Shown here piece after piece: positions 9,295 to 18,880 of a stretch of DNA of 64,000 nt (the first letter of the stretch is position 1; each line of letters begins with the position of its first letter). The position numbers were made by a program, and so were the translations under genes. Where the stretch lies: the NCBI RefSeq assembly GCF_002943715.1, contig NZ_MQUA01000013.1, positions 1,357,001 to 1,421,000 of the forward strand. The letters are read 5' to 3'. Source of the DNA: Polaribacter filamentus (GTDB lineage: Bacteria > Bacteroidota > Bacteroidia > Flavobacteriales > Flavobacteriaceae). The notes under the pieces are model-generated. The model searched no databases. It saw nothing but the letters and a program-made list of their open reading frames with translations, and had not been told where the DNA came from.

Positions 9295-12200
9295 ATGATT
9301 CATTTCTTTGGAAATATAGACAGTAAAGTATACGCTGTTCAAACCACAAAAAAATTAACTGTCACAACAATATCTAAATTGACTTGGCTATTTGCCAATC
9401 AACCTAAAATAGAAGAAGCATCATTAGATGCTTTTTTTGTTGGCCCAAGAGCAGCGATGATTACTCCTTGGAGTACAAATGCAGTTGAAATTACTCAGAA
9501 TATGGGTATTAAAGATATTATCAGAATTGAAGAGTTTACAGCTGTTTCAGAAGATTTTTCTACTTTTGATCCAATGATTTCTGAGAAATTTAAAGGTTTA
9601 CACCAAGAATCATTTACAATTGATAGTAGGCCAGAAGCAATTTTAAATATTGATGACATTGCTGCTTATAATGCAGAAGAAGGACTGTCTTTAAGTGATG
9701 AAGAAGTAGCCTATTTAGAAAGTGTTGCTTCTAAGATTGGAAGGAAATTAACAGATTCTGAAGTTTTTGGTTTTAGCCAAGTAAATTCAGAACACTGTCG
9801 TCATAAAATATTTAACGGAACTTTTGTGATTGATGAAGAAGAAATGCCAACTTCATTATTCAAGTTGATAAAAGAAACGGCCAAACAATTCCCAAACGAT
9901 ATAGTATCGGCATACAAAGACAATGTTGCTTTTGTAAAAGGTCCAAAAGTGGAGCAGTTTGCGCCAAAAACAGCAGACAAACCAGATTTTTATCAAACAT
10001 CATATTTTGAATCGGTAATTTCATTAAAAGCAGAAACGCATAATTTCCCTACAACTGTTGAGCCTTTTAACGGAGCAGCAACAGGTTCTGGAGGAGAGAT
10101 TAGAGATCGTTTGGCTGGAGGAAAAGGTTCTTTACCTTTAGCAGGAACGGCAGTTTATATGACTTCGTATTCTCGTTTAGAAGCTTCTATAGATACAGTG
10201 AAAAATACAAGATATTGGGAAAATAAATTTGAAGCTAGAGATTGGTTGTACCAAACTCCGATGGATATTTTAATAAAAGCATCAAATGGCGCGTCCGATT
10301 TTGGAAATAAATTTGGTCAACCTTTAATTACTGGTTCTGTTTTAACTTTTGAACACGAAGAAAATTCAGCTGTAAGTGCTTCTAAAGCTAGAAAACTAGG
10401 TTATGATAAAGTGATTATGCAAGCTGGTGGAATTGGATACGGAAAAGCAGACCAAGCTATAAAAGATACACCAAAAGAAGGTGATAAAATTGTAATTTTG
10501 GGTGGTGAAAATTACAGAATCGGAATGGGTGGCGCTGCTGTTTCATCTTCAGATACCGGAGAATTTGCATCCGGAATTGAATTAAACGCAGTGCAACGTT
10601 CTAATCCAGAAATGCAAAAACGTGCTGCAAACGCGATTCGCGGAATGGTAGAAAGTGAAGAAAACTTTATTGTTTCTATTCATGATCATGGAGCTGGCGG
10701 ACATTTAAATTGTTTATCAGAATTGGTAGAAGATACTGGTGGTAAAATAAACTTAGATACATTGCCAATTGGTGACCCTACTTTATCAGCAAAAGAAATT
10801 ATTGGTAACGAATCTCAAGAAAGAATGGGATTGGTAATTGCCGAAAAGCACATAGATACTTTACAAAAAATTGCAGATCGTGAGCGTTCGCCAATGTATA
10901 CCGTTGGTGAAGTTACAGGAAATAATCGTTTTACTTTTGAGTCTAAATCTACCGGTGAAAAACCTATGGATTTAGCTTTAGAGGATATGTTTGGTTCTTC
11001 GCCAAAAACGATTATGACGGACAAAACTGTCATCAGAAATTATAAAAATCCGCGTTATAAAACGAAGAATTTAAAAATCTATTTAGAGCAAGTTTTGCAG
11101 TTAGAAGCGGTTGCTTGTAAAGATTGGTTAACGAATAAAGTAGACAGATGTGTTGGTGGTAAAGTTGCCAAACAACAATGTGTTGGTTCTTTGCAAATTC
11201 CGTTAAATAATGTTGGTGTGATGGCACTAGATTATAACGGAAAAGAAGGCGTTGCAACTTCAATTGGCCACGCTCCTATTGCGGGTTTAATTGACCCAGC
11301 CGCTGGAAGTAGAAATGCAATTACAGAATCATTAACAAACTTAATTTGGGCGCCTTTAAAAGACAATTTAAAAAGTGTTTCGCTGTCTGCAAATTGGATG
11401 TGGCCTTGTAAAAATGAAGGCGAAGATGCTCGTTTGTACAAAGCTGTAAAAGCAGTTTCAGAATTTGCAATTGATTTAGGAATCAATGTTCCTACAGGAA
11501 AAGATTCTTTATCAATGAAACAAAAATATGCAGATGATGAAGTAATTTCTCCTGGAACTGTTATTATTTCTGCAGCAGGAAATTGTACTGAAATTTCTAA
11601 AGTGATTGAACCTGTTTTACAAATTGATGGTGGTAGCATCTACTATATTAATATTTCTCAGGATGAGTTTAAATTAGGAGGAAGTTCTTTCCATCAAGTT
11701 TTAAATGCGATTGGAAATGAAGCTCCGGATGTTAAAAATAGTGCTTTTGTAAAAAACACGTTTAACACAATTCAGGATTTAATTAAAGCGGATAAAATTG
11801 TTTCTGGTCATGATGTGGCTTCTGGTGGATTAATTACAACGCTATTAGAAATGTGTTTCGCTGAAGTGAATTTAGGGGCAGATTTTACTATTTCTGCTTT
11901 AAATGAAGAAGATATAATAAAAGTATTATTTGCAGAAAATTCAGGAATTGTTTTTCAGGCGGATACATCGGTAGAAACTATTTTATCAGAAAATAATATT
12001 GAATTTTTAATATTGGAAAAGCAAACAATTCAGGAAAAGTAAACATCAAGAATAATGAAGATGCGTTCTCTTTTGATGTTGCTGAAATGAGAGATGTTTG
12101 GTATAAAACTTCTTTTTTACTAGATCAAAAACAGACTGCAAATGGTTTGGCACAAGACCGATTTGACAATTATAAAAATCAGCCGTTAAACTATAAATTT

Positions 12201-12992
12201 CCAGAAAGTTTTACAGGGAAACTTCCTGTAATTGGAAAAGATAAACCAAAAGCTGCCATTATCAGAGAAAAAGGTTCTAACTCAGAGCGTGAAATGGCCA
12301 ATGCGATGTATTTGGCGGGTTTTGACGTGAAAGATGTACACATGACCGATTTAATTTCTGGTCGTGAAACCTTAGAGGACATTCAATTTATTGGTGCAGT
12401 TGGTGGTTTTTCTAACTCGGATGTTTTAGGTTCGGCTAAAGGTTGGGCTGGCGCATTTTTATACAATGCAAAAGCTAAAAAAGCCTTAAAAAACTTCTTT
12501 AAAAGAGAAGATACATTGTCCGTTGGAATTTGTAATGGAGCGCAGTTATGGATGGAATTAGATTTGATAAATCCAGACCATAAAGTACACGGAAAATTAG
12601 TTCACAACGATTCTCATAAACACGAGAGTTCTTTTACATCTGTAAAAATTCAAGAAAACAATTCTGTAATGTTAGCTAGTTTAGCAGGCACTGAATTAGG
12701 AGTTTGGATTTCGCACGGAGAAGGAAAATTCAATTTACCAGAAGTGGAAGAAAACTACCATATTGTTGCAAAATACGGTTATGAAAGCTATCCTAACAAT
12801 CCAAATGGCTCTGATTTTAACACCGCAATCTTATGTGATAAAACAGGAAGACATTTAGTTACGATGCCACATATTGAGCGTTCTACTTTTCAATGGAATT
12901 GGGCAAACTATCCAAAAGGAAGAAAAGACGAAGTTTCACCTTGGTTAGAAGCTTTTGTAAATGCGAGACTTTGGATTGAAAAGCATTCATAA
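9295..12992 (+). CDS. purL: Phosphoribosylformylglycinamidine synthase, disrupted by a one-base deletion
   Basis: Single-chain FGAM synthase, step four of purine synthesis: FGAR + Gln + ATP gives FGAM. The first frame (9295-12042, 915 aa) carries the synthetase domains (SEHCRHKIF, KAETHNFPTTVEPF, GAATGSGGEIRD). The second frame (to 12992) carries the glutaminase domain with GICNGAQLW and SHGEGKF. The frames join near 12005-12010: the first reads EFLILEKQ, while the other reads IGKANNSGK on toward FDVAEMRDVW. Adding one base in TTTTTAAT restores EFLNIGKANNSG and a 1232-aa protein of normal length. The stop at 12040 is the result of the shift. Without correction, ammonia transfer from glutamine would be lost. 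A diverged second copy of the last 50 codons lies at 13981-14157. Confidence 0.93.
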
Positions 12993-13003
12993 AAAGAAAA
13001 CAA

Positions 13004-13030
13004 AAACAAAAACATAAACATAAACATAAA
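13004..13030. repeat. Short A-rich ACATAA/ACAAAA repeat
   Basis: Imperfect runs of CAAAAA and CATAAA fill the gap between the purL stop and its terminator. Confidence 0.4.
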
Positions 13031-13059
13031 AAAGCTATCCGTATTGGGTGGCTTTTTTT
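13028..13059 (+). terminator. Rho-independent terminator after purL
   Basis: AAAAAAGCTATCC at 13028-13040 pairs with GGGTGGCTTTTTT at 13046-13058 with a 5-base loop (some G-T pairs), ending in a T-run. Confidence 0.85.
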
Positions 13060-13223
13060 ATTTAAAACTCCTTATAAAACAAAAATCACCAAGGTTTGAC
13101 AACTTTAGCTATAACAATTGTTAAATCAGGACTAGCGACAACAATTTATTTTAAGAGCATTTTAAAATATGCCCTATATCCTAACTCAAAAATTATGATA
13201 CTTTTACATTTATAAAAACACCC

Positions 13224-13943
13224 ATGTTATCAATGAAAACAACATCATATATCAATGCAGTCGTATTCTTTTTCAGTACGTTTATTGGTCACTCTCAATT
13301 AGTAACAGTGCAAAATAAAACTACCTATCCATTTTGGATTCAAATATCAAAAGCACAAGAAAATGAAAAACAACCTCTGTTATTGTTTTTGCACGGTAAA
13401 AGCCTCTCAGGAAATGATTTAAACAAAGTAAAGCGTTATGGAGTATTAGGAGCAATAGAAAAAGGCAGAAAGATACCAGCTATAGTTGTAGCGCCGCAAT
13501 TAGCAAGTGGTAGTTGGAATCCTGATAAAGTATTAGAATTGATTGACTATCTAAAACAACACTACCCTATCGATTCGCAACGTATTTATTTGTGTGGTAT
13601 GAGTTTAGGCGCATATGGCACTTTACATTTTGCTGGAAAATATCCTGATAAATTGACAGCAGCTGTAGCTATTTGTGGTGGAGGAAACGAAAAAGATGGT
13701 TGTAGATTGGCTACTGTTCCACTTTGGATTCAACATGGTGATGCTGATTATATTGTGCCACTTAAAGAATCGCAAAAAATATACGATGCTGTTAAAAAAT
13801 GCGAACCCAATGCCGACGTTACGCTTACCGTTATTAAAGGCGGTAATCATGGCAATGTAGAACGTTTATTTCATGAAGATGCCTTATATGATTGGTTGTT
13901 TACCCAAGTAAAAAAAACAATCAATACCGAAACCACAAAATAG
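13224..13943 (+). CDS. Exported alpha/beta hydrolase (phospholipase/carboxylesterase or peptidase type)
   Basis: Serine hydrolase of 239 aa. The signal peptide ends near GHSQ. LLLFLHGKSLSG forms the oxyanion strand, CGMSLGAYG the nucleophile elbow, HGDADYIVP carries the acid, and GGNHGN the histidine. The layout matches poly(3-hydroxybutyrate) depolymerase-like and prolyl-oligopeptidase-like exported hydrolases; the substrate cannot be assigned. The first ATG at 13224 gives MLSMKTTSY; ATG 13233 would start MKTTSY and is equally good for a signal peptide. The gene sits between the intact purL 3' end and a second purL 3' remnant, so it probably arrived with the rearrangement that produced the duplicate. 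Confidence 0.85.
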   Translation: MLSMKTTSYINAVVFFFSTFIGHSQLVTVQNKTTYPFWIQISKAQENEKQPLLLFLHGKSLSGNDLNKVKRYGVLGAIEKGRKIPAIVVAPQLASGSWNPDKVLELIDYLKQHYPIDSQRIYLCGMSLGAYGTLHFAGKYPDKLTAAVAICGGGNEKDGCRLATVPLWIQHGDADYIVPLKESQKIYDAVKKCEPNADVTLTVIKGGNHGNVERLFHEDALYDWLFTQVKKTINTETTK

Positions 13944-13980
13944 CAAACCACTTTCTATCTAGCTTACTATATCTAGAATT

Positions 13981-14157
13981 GAAATATGTAAACGCCCATT
14001 AAATCGTCATTTAGTAGCCATGCCAGATATTGAATATTCTACGTTTCAATGGAATTGGGTAGATTACCCTGCAGGAAGAAAAGATGTAGTTTCGCCTTGG
14101 TTAGAAGCTTTTGTAAATACTAGAATTTGGATTGAGAAAAATAATAACAAAATTTAG
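13981..14157 (+). pseudogene. Diverged remnant of a purL 3' end
   Basis: Reading from 13981 to a TAG at 14155 gives a peptide with NRHLVAMPDIEYSTFQWNW and VSPWLEAFVNTRIWIEK. It aligns with the last 50 residues of the main PurL (GRHLVTMPHIERSTFQWNW, VSPWLEAFVNARLWIEK) with about 10 to 15 substitutions. Nothing upstream continues it. It looks like the 3' end of another purL allele stranded by recombination. Confidence 0.8.
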
Positions 14158-14170
14158 TACTAAAAAAATC

Positions 14171-14205
14171 AGCTTTTAGAAAATTCTAAAAGCTTATTTT
14201 TTTTT
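14171..14205 (+). terminator. Rho-independent terminator after the purL remnant
   Basis: Perfect 11-bp stem AGCTTTTAGAA (14171-14181) with TTCTAAAAGCT (14184-14194) and a long T-run. It probably served the purL copy whose end remains here. Confidence 0.85.
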
Positions 14206-14281
14206 GCGTTAGGGATGGAAGCTTTGTTTGAGCTCTTTTTATTTTTTTTTAAAAGCGAGTGCGGAAAGCCCGTTTAAACGC
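14206..14281. ncRNA. Structured RNA-like element, possible flavo-1-type motif
   Basis: GCGTT (14206-14210) pairs with AACGC (14277-14281) and GGG (14212-14214) with CCC (14269-14271). The conserved-looking ends are GCGTTAGGGATGGAAGC and GCGGAAAGCCCG. I recall closely similar elements with these ends, separated by a variable insert, in many flavobacterial intergenic regions, and the Rfam flavo-1 motif is the nearest named family I can suggest. The assignment is from memory and unverified. Confidence 0.45.
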
Positions 14282-14297
14282 CCAAATAATTATTAAA

Positions 14298-15044
14298 TTA
14301 TTGCACTTTTCTTATAGTAGATTCACCAATAACAATTCCTTTTTTTAATATGGCATCCCCTTTGTAAAGTACCGTTACTTCGCCATAAGAAGTTACTTTA
14401 AATTTTTTAGAAACATTCAATTTAAAAATTCCGTCTCCATAAGCGGTTAGTTTCGTTTCATCTGTAATAACATCCGAAGCCATTACTTTACTTGCACCGT
14501 AAGCTGTTATTTTTTGTTTATTAATGCTTCCGTTATCCATTTTTAGAAAACTCTCACCATAAATAGAAACCGATAAATTATCCACTTCAATGGTGTTAAT
14601 GGTCACTTCTGATTTTCCATAAATCAACAATTTACAATCGTCTTGAATTAAAGGAGTTTGAAATGTAATTTTCTCTTCTCCTCTTAAAGAAAAAGTATTT
14701 ACATCAACATAAGTAATAATTACTTTAACTACTCTACCATTGTATAAAGGAACTTTCGTTTCAAAATCTCTAACAACTATCTTTTTACTTTTAGTATACG
14801 TTTTAGCACCTTCCAAATAAACTTGAAGTGTTCCTTTGTTTAATTCGTACGTAAACTTTTCGACAGGTACAGAAATATCGACAATTTCAATGCTAGCCGT
14901 ATTTCCTTTTTTAAAAATCGCTTCTATATGCGGACTTACAATGATTTTGTTAAAACTGGTTTCTAGTTTAATTGTTTCTTGTGCGTTTAAATTACCATTC
15001 AAAAATAGTAAAGAAGTCAAGAGAGTAATCAATTTAATTTTCAT
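14298..15044 (-). CDS. Head GIN domain-containing protein (DUF2807), exported
   Basis: Protein of 248 aa with a signal peptide ending LNAQ and then a beta-strand ladder typical of DUF2807: repeated short units such as LLIYGKSEVTI, VSIYGESFLKM, ITAYGASKVMA, LTAYGDGIFKL and VTSYGEVTVLY, each with a [YF]G step every 20 or so residues. The family is predicted to be a surface beta-solenoid; its function is not established. It stands alone, converging on the purL remnant region. Confidence 0.85.
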   Translation of the reverse strand: MKIKLITLLTSLLFLNGNLNAQETIKLETSFNKIIVSPHIEAIFKKGNTASIEIVDISVPVEKFTYELNKGTLQVYLEGAKTYTKSKKIVVRDFETKVPLYNGRVVKVIITYVDVNTFSLRGEEKITFQTPLIQDDCKLLIYGKSEVTINTIEVDNLSVSIYGESFLKMDNGSINKQKITAYGASKVMASDVITDETKLTAYGDGIFKLNVSKKFKVTSYGEVTVLYKGDAILKKGIVIGESTIRKVQ

Positions 15045-15357
15045 TATATCTATTTTAAAATTAGTTTTTATGAGGACTGTTTAGTTTTAAAAGATTGTTT
15101 AACTACATGAAAGACAACCTATTTTTTAATTTGTGACATTTTTTAAAACTTTATGTATACTTTAAATATAGTATTAAAACAACGTGTTTATTGAAAGATT
15201 GTAAACCTAGCATTTTATTCGTCAGAATTATTAGCTATTAAAGCCATGTTTTAAAAATAAATCTGATATAATTCAACGTTAAGAAAATAATAATAATAAT
15301 AATAATAATAGTAACTTTTACTCTAAACTTTAAAAAAATCATTATCATTAACTAAAC
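15045..15357. other. Gene-free spacer with AAT microsatellite
   Basis: Upstream region of the head GIN gene. The only distinct structure is a run of about eight AAT triplets at 15286-15310. No convincing promoter box was found for the leftward gene. Confidence 0.5.
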
Positions 15358-15406
15358 CACTATGGACTTGAAGTCCATAGGTTTTTAAATCTGACTGATG
15401 TCAGGT
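15358..15406. repeat. IS200-type subterminal hairpins
   Basis: CTATGGACT (15360-15368) pairs with AGTCCATAG (15372-15380) around a 3-base loop, followed by CTGAC/GTCAG (15391-15395, 15400-15404). Short imperfect hairpins at the ends are characteristic of IS200/IS605 elements. This is the side near the 3' end of the transposase remnant. Confidence 0.6.
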
Positions 15407-15424
15407 GTATGGAATCTAGATTGC

Positions 15425-15862
15425 CTACTCAAGGATAAAATCGATCGTATCATTGTCTGATTTACGATGATGTTCTAAATATTCATTTACCATTTTATCC
15501 GCAATATTGCCTGCAATCCAGCATCCAAATCCGTTTTCCAAAAATGTCTGCCCCAATATTGTTACTTTAACAATTTAAATTCTTGTTGAATTTTTCGAGA
15601 TATTCTTCCTTCTAACTTCTTAACAATACTACTGATATCTTGTTATGGACGATATTCAATGTGCATATGAATATGATCTTTTGAGACAAATTCTTTCATT
15701 ATAACTATATCTTCTGAATAACAAATTTGTATTCATAACTGTTAACTTTCTACAGCGCTGTTAAATATCTCCAACCAAAACTTTATGTCTATACTTGTTG
15801 ATCCATAAAATATGAACTGTTAATCTTGAAACGGTATCACCTTTAGTTCTTTGATTTCCCAT
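15425..15862 (-). pseudogene. Decayed IS200-type transposase (TnpA, Y1 family)
   Basis: Starting at ATG 15862 the minus strand reads MGNQRTKGDTVSRLTVHILW, INKYRHKVL, SKDHIHMHIEYRP, DISSIVKKLEGRISRKIQ, FLENGFGCWIAGNIADKM and NEYLEHHRK. These match the Y1 HUH transposases, including the metal-binding HxH in HIHMHIE. At least three TAA stops and several frame changes interrupt it, for example after VGDI and after EYRP. The tyrosine region is not intact. It is a dead copy. Confidence 0.8.
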
Positions 15863-16154
15863 TCAACAAAGATAAAAGTTTTTAGAAGCTAAAACGAAAT
15901 GCACTAAAGGGCATAGTTGTAACTATTTTTGTGACCAATAAAATCATACGATTATTTTTTATCGGACAATAATGATAAAAATTATAATAATGTTATTTAA
16001 TTTTATGGATTATTAATTATTACTTTAGTTTTTGGGAAACAGATAACTAATAAACCCAAAAAGCTTATTATCTAAATCTGCTCTTTTCTTGTTTAAAAAT
16101 GTCACAAACTCTTTTCATTCTTGTCCTTATATAAAATAACTTAAAATATCCGAA
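15863..16154. other. Gene-free spacer between IS200 remnant and pentapeptide gene
   Basis: AT-rich, with a small palindrome ATAGTTGTAACTAT near 15913. It may include the outer end of the decayed IS element. No promoter with both boxes was recognised. Confidence 0.35.
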
Positions 16155-16940
16155 ATGAAAATTAAAAACACTTTTATAGTTTGCTTTCTTTTAACAACAA
16201 CTTTTTCTTTTGCACAAAAGACAGTGGAAGCTGCAGAGATCTTAAAAGATATAAAGAATGGCAAATCAATTTCTTATCAAAATGCAACCATTGTCGGGGT
16301 TTTAGATTTAACGTATATGGATGAAGCACTAAAAAAAATACCAAATAAAAAGAAAAGCAGCTGGTGGGGCGGTGGAAACTCTACAAACGAAATAAAAAAA
16401 ATAATCGAAGTAAAAATATCTTTTGTAAACTGCACTTTTAAAGAGGATGTATTGGCCTATATACCAGATGAAGATTCTGGCTACACCTTTATCGCAAACT
16501 TTGAAGAAGAGGTAATTTTTAAAAATTGTGTTTTCGAAAGAAAAGCAATGTTCAAATATTCTCGTTTTGAAAGAAATTCAAATTTTTATGGTACTTCTTT
16601 TACTGATGATAGTACTTTTAAATATGCGAAATTTGAAAGTGATATTAATTTTATAAACACCAAATTTGATGAAATTGCAACTTTTAAATATGCTAAATTT
16701 AGTAGAAATGTAAGTTTCTCTGGTTCCGATTTTAAAGATTCTGCAATATTTAAATACACAAAATTTAATAACGGCGTTTCCTTTAAAAACACCCAATTTA
16801 AAAAGGATTTAAATATTAAATACATGAATGTTTCTGGTGATTTTAATATTACAAATATGAAAGTTGAGTATGAAATAGATTTTAAATACACAAAAATTAA
16901 TGGAAAAAGCTTCGATAAATATTTATTAGAGAAAAGATAA
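16155..16940 (+). CDS. Exported pentapeptide-repeat protein
   Basis: Protein of 261 aa with a signal peptide ending SFAQ, a lead region with SSWWGGGNS, and from about residue 90 a ladder of five-residue steps with central Phe or Tyr. Full turns of 20 residues recur: STFKYAKFESDINFINTKF, ATFKYAKFSRNVSFSGSDF, AIFKYTKFNNGVSFKNTQF, then weaker turns. Pentapeptide repeats fold as a four-sided beta-helix, one turn per 20 residues. Being exported and Phe-rich instead of Leu-rich sets it apart from Qnr-type gyrase protectors. Function unknown. Confidence 0.85.
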   Translation: MKIKNTFIVCFLLTTTFSFAQKTVEAAEILKDIKNGKSISYQNATIVGVLDLTYMDEALKKIPNKKKSSWWGGGNSTNEIKKIIEVKISFVNCTFKEDVLAYIPDEDSGYTFIANFEEEVIFKNCVFERKAMFKYSRFERNSNFYGTSFTDDSTFKYAKFESDINFINTKFDEIATFKYAKFSRNVSFSGSDFKDSAIFKYTKFNNGVSFKNTQFKKDLNIKYMNVSGDFNITNMKVEYEIDFKYTKINGKSFDKYLLEKR

Positions 16941-16961
16941 CAGTAGTAAAATTATTTTTCT

Positions 16962-16994
16962 AAAAAGGTTGATAAATTTGTCAACCTTTTTTTA
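16962..16994 (+). terminator. Rho-independent terminator after pentapeptide gene
   Basis: AAAAAGGTTGA (16962-16972) pairs with TCAACCTTTTT (16981-16991), 8-base loop, T-run. Confidence 0.85.
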
Positions 16995-17037
16995 TAATTA
17001 AATAATTTAGTAACTTGTACTAAATTAAACCAAACCT

Positions 17038-18801
17038 ATGTCTAACAATATTTCTCGTATTTTTGACTTTGCTTATCATCAATTAGAAAATTTTCCACAG
17101 GAAAAATGTTTTAACTTCAAGAAAAATAATAACTGGCAAAGTATTTCTACAGAGAAATTTATTTCGGAAGCCAATAAAGTAAGTAATTCTCTATTGGCTT
17201 TAGGTGTTCAACCAAACGATAAAATTGCAGTAATTACGGATAGCAATAATCCAAATTGGCATATTTTAGATATTGGTATTTTACAAATTGGCGCGCAAAA
17301 TGTGCCTTTATATGCAACACTATCAGAAAAAGATAATGAGTATATTTTAAATCATTCGGATGCAAAGTATTGTTTTGTTTCTGATGATAATTTGTATCAA
17401 AAAGTAAAATCCGTAGCAAGTAAAACACAATTACAAAATGTTTTTTCTTTGGATGAAATTCATACAGATTATAGCTGGAGTTCATTTCTAAAAATTGGCG
17501 AGAATGAAGACCGCCAATCAAAAATAACAGCTTTAAAAAATGCTGTAAAACCCGAAGATTTAGCAACTATAATTTACACTTCTGGCACAACAGGAATTCC
17601 GAAAGGTGTTATGCTATCTCATAAAAACATTGTTTTTACCGTATTTAAAACAGCTCAAAAAATAGATTTAAAAAGCGGTGCCAATAGAATTATTAGTTAT
17701 TTGCCTATTTGTCATATTTTTGAGAGAAGCGCCTCTTATTACTATCTATATATGGGTTTCGAAATTTATTTTGCAGAAAGTATTGACAAACTTGGTGATA
17801 CTATACAAGAAGTAAAACCTCATTATTTAGCAGTTGTACCAAGATTATTAGAAAAGATGTTTGATAAAATTGTAACAAAAGGCAGCAATTTAAGAGGCAT
17901 AAAAAAACTATTATTCTTTTGGGCATTGTCGGTTGGTGAAAAATATGAGCCTTACAATAAAAATGGATCTTTTTATAACTTTAAATTAAATATTGCCAGA
18001 AAACTCATTTTTATAAAATGGCAAGAAGCTTTGGGCGGTAATTTACAATTTATGATTTCTGGAAGTGCGCCTCTTCAACAGCGTTTAATAAGAGTTTTTA
18101 CAGCGGCAGGAATTGCTGTGTTTGAAGGTTATGGAATGACAGAATCGTCACCTGGAGGATCTGTAAATGATCTTAGAAATAATGGTTTAAAAATTGGTAC
18201 CGTTGGCAAACCTTTAGAAGGTATTGAAATTAAAATTGCTGAGGATGGAGAAATTTTAATGAAAGGAGACAATATAATGCTAGGTTATTATAAAAATAAA
18301 GAGATGACCAATAAAACCATCATCAATGGATATTTGCACACCGGTGATATTGGCCAAATTGATCCAGAAGGTTTCTTAAAAATTACAGATAGAAAAAAAG
18401 AAATATTTAAAACTTCCGGCGGCAAATACATTGCTCCTACTGCCTTAGAAAGTGCCTTAAAACAATCTCGTTTTATAGAACAAGTAATGGTTATTGGAGA
18501 AAGTGAAAAAATGCCAGCAGCTTTTATTCAGCTAAATTTTGAGTTTATTAAAGAATGGGCAGAACGACATCAACATATAATTACAGATATTACTTCTGAT
18601 GAAAAACTAATTAATCGGGTTCAAAAAGAAGTCGATTTTCATAATCAAAAATTTGGAAAATGGGAACAAATTAAAAAGTTTGAAATTACACCTGACGAAT
18701 GGTCAATAGAATCTGGGCACTTAACTCCTACAATGAAAATGAAAAGAAACGTAATCAAAGAAAAATACAAAAATTTATATCAAAAAATATATAATTCCTA
18801 A
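17038..18801 (+). CDS. Long-chain fatty acid-CoA ligase (AMP-forming), copy 1
   Basis: Acyl-adenylate enzyme of 587 aa. It activates fatty acids to acyl-CoA with ATP. The P-loop-like motif YTSGTTGIPKG is at 180-190, GYGMTESSP carries the A5 region, LHTGDIG the A7 Asp, and TDRKKEIFKTSGGKY the A8/hinge. No signal peptide. It is about half identical by eye to the next gene over its whole length, so the pair is a tandem duplication. This copy reads GMTESSPG where copy 2 reads GLTETSP, a difference near the acyl pocket. Confidence 0.92.
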   Translation: MSNNISRIFDFAYHQLENFPQEKCFNFKKNNNWQSISTEKFISEANKVSNSLLALGVQPNDKIAVITDSNNPNWHILDIGILQIGAQNVPLYATLSEKDNEYILNHSDAKYCFVSDDNLYQKVKSVASKTQLQNVFSLDEIHTDYSWSSFLKIGENEDRQSKITALKNAVKPEDLATIIYTSGTTGIPKGVMLSHKNIVFTVFKTAQKIDLKSGANRIISYLPICHIFERSASYYYLYMGFEIYFAESIDKLGDTIQEVKPHYLAVVPRLLEKMFDKIVTKGSNLRGIKKLLFFWALSVGEKYEPYNKNGSFYNFKLNIARKLIFIKWQEALGGNLQFMISGSAPLQQRLIRVFTAAGIAVFEGYGMTESSPGGSVNDLRNNGLKIGTVGKPLEGIEIKIAEDGEILMKGDNIMLGYYKNKEMTNKTIINGYLHTGDIGQIDPEGFLKITDRKKEIFKTSGGKYIAPTALESALKQSRFIEQVMVIGESEKMPAAFIQLNFEFIKEWAERHQHIITDITSDEKLINRVQKEVDFHNQKFGKWEQIKKFEITPDEWSIESGHLTPTMKMKRNVIKEKYKNLYQKIYNS

Positions 18802-18824
18802 AATATAAAGTCTTTTAATAAGTA

Positions 18825-18855
18825 TTTGTAAAATACAAGTAAATTTATTACTTTG
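18825..18855 (+). promoter_or_regulatory. Promoter of acyl-CoA ligase copy 2
   Basis: TTTG (18825-18828), a 19-base spacer, and TTACTTTG (18848-18855) fit the Bacteroidota -33/-7 promoter with one mismatch in the -7 box (TT for TA). It gives the second ligase gene its own transcript. Confidence 0.6.
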
Positions 18856-18880
18856 GCATTTACAAATTAGAAAAAACCTT

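Noticed and set aside
12000..12045. Programmed ribosomal frameshift in purL
   Set aside because: No classical slippery heptamer plus downstream structure is apparent, PurL is not known to use one, and three other genes show similar one-base losses.
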